Shown here: positions 3,957-6,442 of the stretch, one piece after another | How the letters are laid out: the number at the start of each line of letters is the position of its first letter | Position numbering within the stretch: position 1 is the stretch's first letter | Program-made: the position numbers and the translations under genes | Notes under the pieces: generated by a model | Seen by the model: only the letters and a program-made list of their open reading frames with translations | The model's database searches: none | What the model was told of the DNA's origin: nothing | From: JBAZOD01 sp041648955 | Lineage (GTDB): Bacteria > Patescibacteriota > Patescibacteriia > Patescibacteriales > JAQTRU01 | Assembly: GCA_041648955.1 (NCBI GenBank) | Contig: JBAZOD010000055.1 | Coordinates: forward strand, 1-6,442 | Direction of reading: 5' to 3' | Length of the DNA stretch: 6,442 bases

Positions 3957-5806
3957 AAATTTTTAATTTTCAACAATCTATACAAGGTAAAATCATTCGT
4001 TATTTTTTCTATAGGCTCTATCTGCAAATTAACATCTTTTAATTTTCTCTCATTTAAATATTTTATATCTTTTTCTGGAAAAGTAAAATTATAATAATAA
4101 ACCGGAAGATGCTCGGCCAGCTTAGCATAATTATTGTTCATATTATCATCGTCAAAGACGCCGACAATCACTTTTCTTTCCGGGAAAAAAAATTTATCGT
4201 GATATTTTGTAATAATAACTGAACTTGATTCAGTCAAGGCCAAAACCCTTTCCTGTTGCATTTTTGCTTCCCTCTGATTTTGAAAAGAATAAATCAACCC
4301 CTCTTCCGAGCCGAAAAGAATGAACGAAATTGAAAAAAAATAAATAACAGCTATTATCACCACCCGGCTGGAATCAACGAAAAAACCCCTTTTTAAGGCC
4401 CCTAATTGGCTCTTGGCGCGGCCAATAATGGTCGTATGGTCCAAAATACTATCTTGGATCGGCTCTTTCCGCCAGCAAGGGAATATCGCCCTGGTAAATC
4501 TAAGGAAGAATATACTGGCAAAAGGCAGAACGCCCAAATAGATTGGCAGCCAATAACGAGTATAAGAATTTCCTATCGTGAAGCTTCCCGGGTCAGGATT
4601 ATCATTGAATTTCCAGCTGCCATAATAAAACAGCAATATAAAGAAAACAACGATATAAGATAACAAATAGGCTAAGTGCCTTTTTCTCCATTTTGAAAAT
4701 CCCTGCAGGAAAAGAAAAAATCCAAAAGCCGACGGCCAAAAAAGCCAAGGAAACATAGCAACGAAATAATGATAAAACATTTTAAAAGATTGTTTCGGAT
4801 TAAAGCCAAAATGGAAAATTGCGCCTTTTATTTTTTCTATTATTTCTTTGTGATAAGCTAATTCGCCTGTCGCTGTAGTTTTCACTAATTCTTCACTGGC
4901 TTTTGTTATAGTTCGGATTGACTGATTCATTTCCGGGTATCCTCCTAAAATTGGGGATCCGTACAAAATCTGATTCCAAAACAAATTCGGCATAATTCCT
5001 AAAAAGAAAAAAGATAAAAAAATGATTAATTTCGTAAAACCAATTTCTCTTAAATAAAACAGCCAAATAATAATAAGAATCGGCGCTAGCCAAATCAATT
5101 CCGAAGCTCTTGTTGTTACCGCCAAGCCGATAAATAATCCGGCCAGCGCGGAAAAAATCCAGCTTGGCAATTTTGCCTTTATCGACCTGCTTGCCGCTCC
5201 TCGCTTTGGCTCCGCCATCATCGCTATAAAATAAAAACCAATAATCAAAAGAACTGTGAATAAAACATTATGAAACATGCTCCGGGCGGAATAATAAAAA
5301 TAAGGAGGAAAAACTGCCAAAATAAAAACAGAAATCAAAGCATTTTTTCGCCCAAAAATTTTTTTCACTAATAAATAAAAAAACACGAGGCCAACAGCGG
5401 CAAATGCCGGCGTTAAAAAGGGAATAACTCCATAGCCGGCCACACTGGCGATAAATCCGTAAATCAAAATAATTCCCAAAAAACTTACCGGTTCCAGAAT
5501 CCCGGAGGAACTCCCAAAACTGCGGGGATGTATTATTCCGTCGCCTATTAAATTATATTTTTCAAATATCTGCATTTCACCGGTTTGCGCATAAAGCTTG
5601 GTAAAAATATAATTGGCAGTTTCGTCCGGCGACAGCCATTTTACGAAATCGTCTTTCTGGACAAAATAATTATAGCTGGCAGCGGCTGAAAAAAAACAGA
5701 CAGACAAAAAAACCACCGCTAATAACGGCCACTTTGCTCTTAACCAAATTTTTCCCGCCGCAACAGGATCCCATCTCGACGGTGATATTTTTTGTATAAT
5801 TTCCAT
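3953..5806 (-). CDS. Multi-pass membrane glycosyltransferase, GT-C / ArnT-PMT-like
   Basis: A 617-residue integral membrane protein with about 11-12 hydrophobic helices: roughly 26-43, 105-125, 128-148, 156-173, 179-197, 216-231, 235-251, 257-275, 343-366, 378-395, 418-437 and 480-498. The first external loop holds an acidic pair in SPDETANY (D61, E62), where GT-C enzymes of the ArnT/PMT type place the catalytic or metal-binding acid. A soluble tail of about 115 residues follows the last helix. Such enzymes move a sugar from a polyprenyl-phosphate carrier to lipid, glycan or protein on the outer face of the membrane; the substrate here cannot be told. The ATG at 5806 leaves a short basic N terminus before helix 1. 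The TGA stop overlaps the miaB start by four bases, making this the first gene of the operon. No functional link to tRNA modification is evident. GT-C assignment rests on topology and the DE motif, not on a full-family match. Confidence 0.68.
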   Translation of the reverse strand: MEIIQKISPSRWDPVAAGKIWLRAKWPLLAVVFLSVCFFSAAASYNYFVQKDDFVKWLSPDETANYIFTKLYAQTGEMQIFEKYNLIGDGIIHPRSFGSSSGILEPVSFLGIILIYGFIASVAGYGVIPFLTPAFAAVGLVFFYLLVKKIFGRKNALISVFILAVFPPYFYYSARSMFHNVLFTVLLIIGFYFIAMMAEPKRGAASRSIKAKLPSWIFSALAGLFIGLAVTTRASELIWLAPILIIIWLFYLREIGFTKLIIFLSFFFLGIMPNLFWNQILYGSPILGGYPEMNQSIRTITKASEELVKTTATGELAYHKEIIEKIKGAIFHFGFNPKQSFKMFYHYFVAMFPWLFWPSAFGFFLFLQGFSKWRKRHLAYLLSYIVVFFILLFYYGSWKFNDNPDPGSFTIGNSYTRYWLPIYLGVLPFASIFFLRFTRAIFPCWRKEPIQDSILDHTTIIGRAKSQLGALKRGFFVDSSRVVIIAVIYFFSISFILFGSEEGLIYSFQNQREAKMQQERVLALTESSSVIITKYHDKFFFPERKVIVGVFDDDNMNNNYAKLAEHLPVYYYNFTFPEKDIKYLNERKLKDVNLQIEPIEKITNDFTLYRLLKIKNL

Positions 5807-5821
5807 AATTTTTATTACCTT

Positions 5822-5850
5822 ATTTTAGCAAAAAAAAACAATAAAAGCAA
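5822..5850 (-). promoter_or_regulatory. Probable promoter of the GT-C/miaB/miaA operon
   Basis: On the minus strand TTGCTT (5850-5845) is followed by 17 bases and TAAAAT (5827-5822), with a TG one base before the -10 (TGCTAAAAT), an extended -10 feature. The spacer contains a run of nine T. Transcription would begin near 5815, only about nine bases before the ATG at 5806, giving an almost leaderless message; the weak AGGT at 5820-5817 would then lie upstream of the start and could not serve as a ribosome binding site. Confidence 0.45.
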
Positions 5851-5865
5851 GAAAAAAAATTAGGC

Positions 5866-5892
5866 GATTTGGCTTGTATCTAAGCCAAAATC
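5866..5892. promoter_or_regulatory. Inverted repeat (candidate operator) in divergent control region
   Basis: TTTGGCTT (5868-5875) and AAGCCAAA (5882-5889) are perfect inverted copies around the six bases GTATCT; allowing one bulged A, pairing extends to GAT...ATC at 5866 and 5892. The dyad overlaps the proposed -35 of the rightward promoter and lies just upstream of the leftward one, a natural place for a regulator to bind. A terminator is less likely because no T-run follows either side directly. Confidence 0.45.
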
Positions 5893-5901
5893 TGCTATGA
5901 T
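5874..5901 (+). promoter_or_regulatory. Probable extended -10 promoter for the rightward membrane gene
   Basis: TGCTATGAT (5893-5901) is an extended -10 with TATGAT one base from consensus. TTGTAT (5874-5879) at 16-base spacing is a plausible -35, and it lies inside the 5866-5892 dyad. Expected start is near 5908, leaving about 32 bases of leader before the ATG at 5940; that leader contains no clear Shine-Dalgarno. Confidence 0.45.
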
Positions 5902-5939
5902 AAAAGTATAAATAACTCCGCAGTTCAAGCTAAAAAACT

Positions 5940-6442
5940 ATGAAAAAATACTTAAGCCAAAATTACTCGTATTTTGCCGCTATTCTCTTCGCTTCCCTCT
6001 CCTGCACCAGCGCGATTGTTTACCGCTTATATTCCCTCAACAAAAACGGAGTAATTCTTAGCCTAATTATTGCCGGCGTTATTTTTATTTCTTTTATATA
6101 TTTTCTTAAAACAAACAACCGGCAAAATAAAGAATATTTTTTGAGAGAAGAAAAAAAAGACCATAAAAAGCAATCACTTCTTCCTTTCTTGATCCTGGCC
6201 TATTTTGCGTTTTTTTCAGCTTCTCTATTTATAATATTTTCTGCTCAAACCAGTCAGGCGATAATTTCTCCCTGGGAAGTTATCCCTTCTTATTTTTTTA
6301 TCTTTTACGGCCTGACAACTACGATTCTTATTTTTACTATTGCCTCCCAGGAAAAATCCTGGGTTTCCTTGCTCCTTATCAGTTTCCATTATTTTCTTTC
6401 TTTCGCTGTAGCTTCGTCCGTTTATAAAATCGGCTACGGTTT
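5940..6442 (+). CDS. Multi-pass membrane protein, N-terminal part (runs off window)
   Basis: An ATG at 5940 opens a frame with no stop up to the window end, giving 167 complete residues. The sequence is strongly hydrophobic with about five helices: roughly 10-30, 37-56, 80-101, 114-135 and 139-162. A charged loop at 57-79 (rich in Lys, Glu and Asn) separates the second and third and is probably cytoplasmic. No signal peptide cleavage site or recognisable catalytic motif is seen in the part shown. The style, with aromatic- and isoleucine-rich helices and a YKIGYG stretch at the end, resembles the large uncharacterised GT-C-like membrane proteins frequent in CPR genomes; this resemblance is from memory and weak. 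It is transcribed divergently from the GT-C gene, so the two may share control and perhaps a role in cell-surface glycan assembly. The coding call is strong; the function is unknown. Confidence 0.75.
   Translation, partial: MKKYLSQNYSYFAAILFASLSCTSAIVYRLYSLNKNGVILSLIIAGVIFISFIYFLKTNNRQNKEYFLREEKKDHKKQSLLPFLILAYFAFFSASLFIIFSAQTSQAIISPWEVIPSYFFIFYGLTTTILIFTIASQEKSWVSLLLISFHYFLSFAVASSVYKIGYG

Noticed and set aside
4406..4663. Plus-strand frame of 85 codons inside the GT-C gene
   Set aside because: Antisense to a well-formed membrane protein with regular helix periodicity; no start signals. The same applies to the frames at 3344-3559 (+), 1809-2033 (+), 2060-2254 (+) and the out-of-frame 4893-5093 (-).
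5852..5892. Dyad plus T-run (minus strand) as an intrinsic terminator
   Set aside because: The T-run begins about eight bases after the stem, and no gene to the right is transcribed toward it.
1..6442. CRISPR arrays, tRNA or rRNA genes, insertion sequences, attachment sites
   Set aside because: I found no regularly spaced direct repeats, no cloverleaf with a CCA-type 3' end, no transposase motif and no flanking terminal repeats.

Overview
The window looks like a piece of a reduced, AT-rich bacterial genome. The best guess is a member of the Patescibacteria/CPR, probably Parcubacteria-like. The grounds are low G+C, several small highly charged orphan ORFs, little or no Shine-Dalgarno sequence before most starts, and lineage-typical large GT-C-like membrane proteins beside tRNA-modification genes. 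This is an inference from gene content and style; no rRNA or other lineage marker is present. UGA acts as a stop (the GT-C gene ends in TGA), so the ordinary bacterial code applies.

Layout. Positions 1-468 (+) are the 3' end of gatB, an amidotransferase subunit for indirect Gln/Asn-tRNA synthesis. Two small charged orphan genes follow closely (473-682 and 700-1035), probably in the same transcript. At 1036-1261 comes a 226-base gap holding a near-consensus sigma70 promoter, a perfect DnaA-box 9-mer, a roughly 140-nt predicted transcript, and a strong intrinsic terminator. Just past the terminator, and with no promoter of its own that I can see, lies a gene for a 128-aa protein with nine cysteines (1262-1648). 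It is the only gene here with a strong Shine-Dalgarno. This promoter-leader-terminator-gene layout resembles an attenuator or riboswitch, or else a free-standing small RNA or tiny gene; it is the most interesting part of the window.

A bidirectional terminator at 1653-1694 separates this block from a minus-strand operon transcribed 5806 -> 1695. The operon encodes a 617-aa GT-C-like membrane glycosyltransferase, then miaB, then miaA. The first two genes overlap by ATGA; the last two are 21 nt apart. MiaA and MiaB act in sequence on A37 of tRNAs that read UNN codons (i6A, then ms2i6A), so their co-transcription is sensible. miaB carries an in-frame GC-rich insertion with inverted ends in a variable loop of its radical-SAM domain, which looks like a short dispersed repeat that has become coding.

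A divergent control region (5807-5939) has a plausible promoter in each direction and a strong dyad overlapping the rightward -35. The rightward gene (5940 to the window end) encodes a multi-pass membrane protein that runs off the edge.
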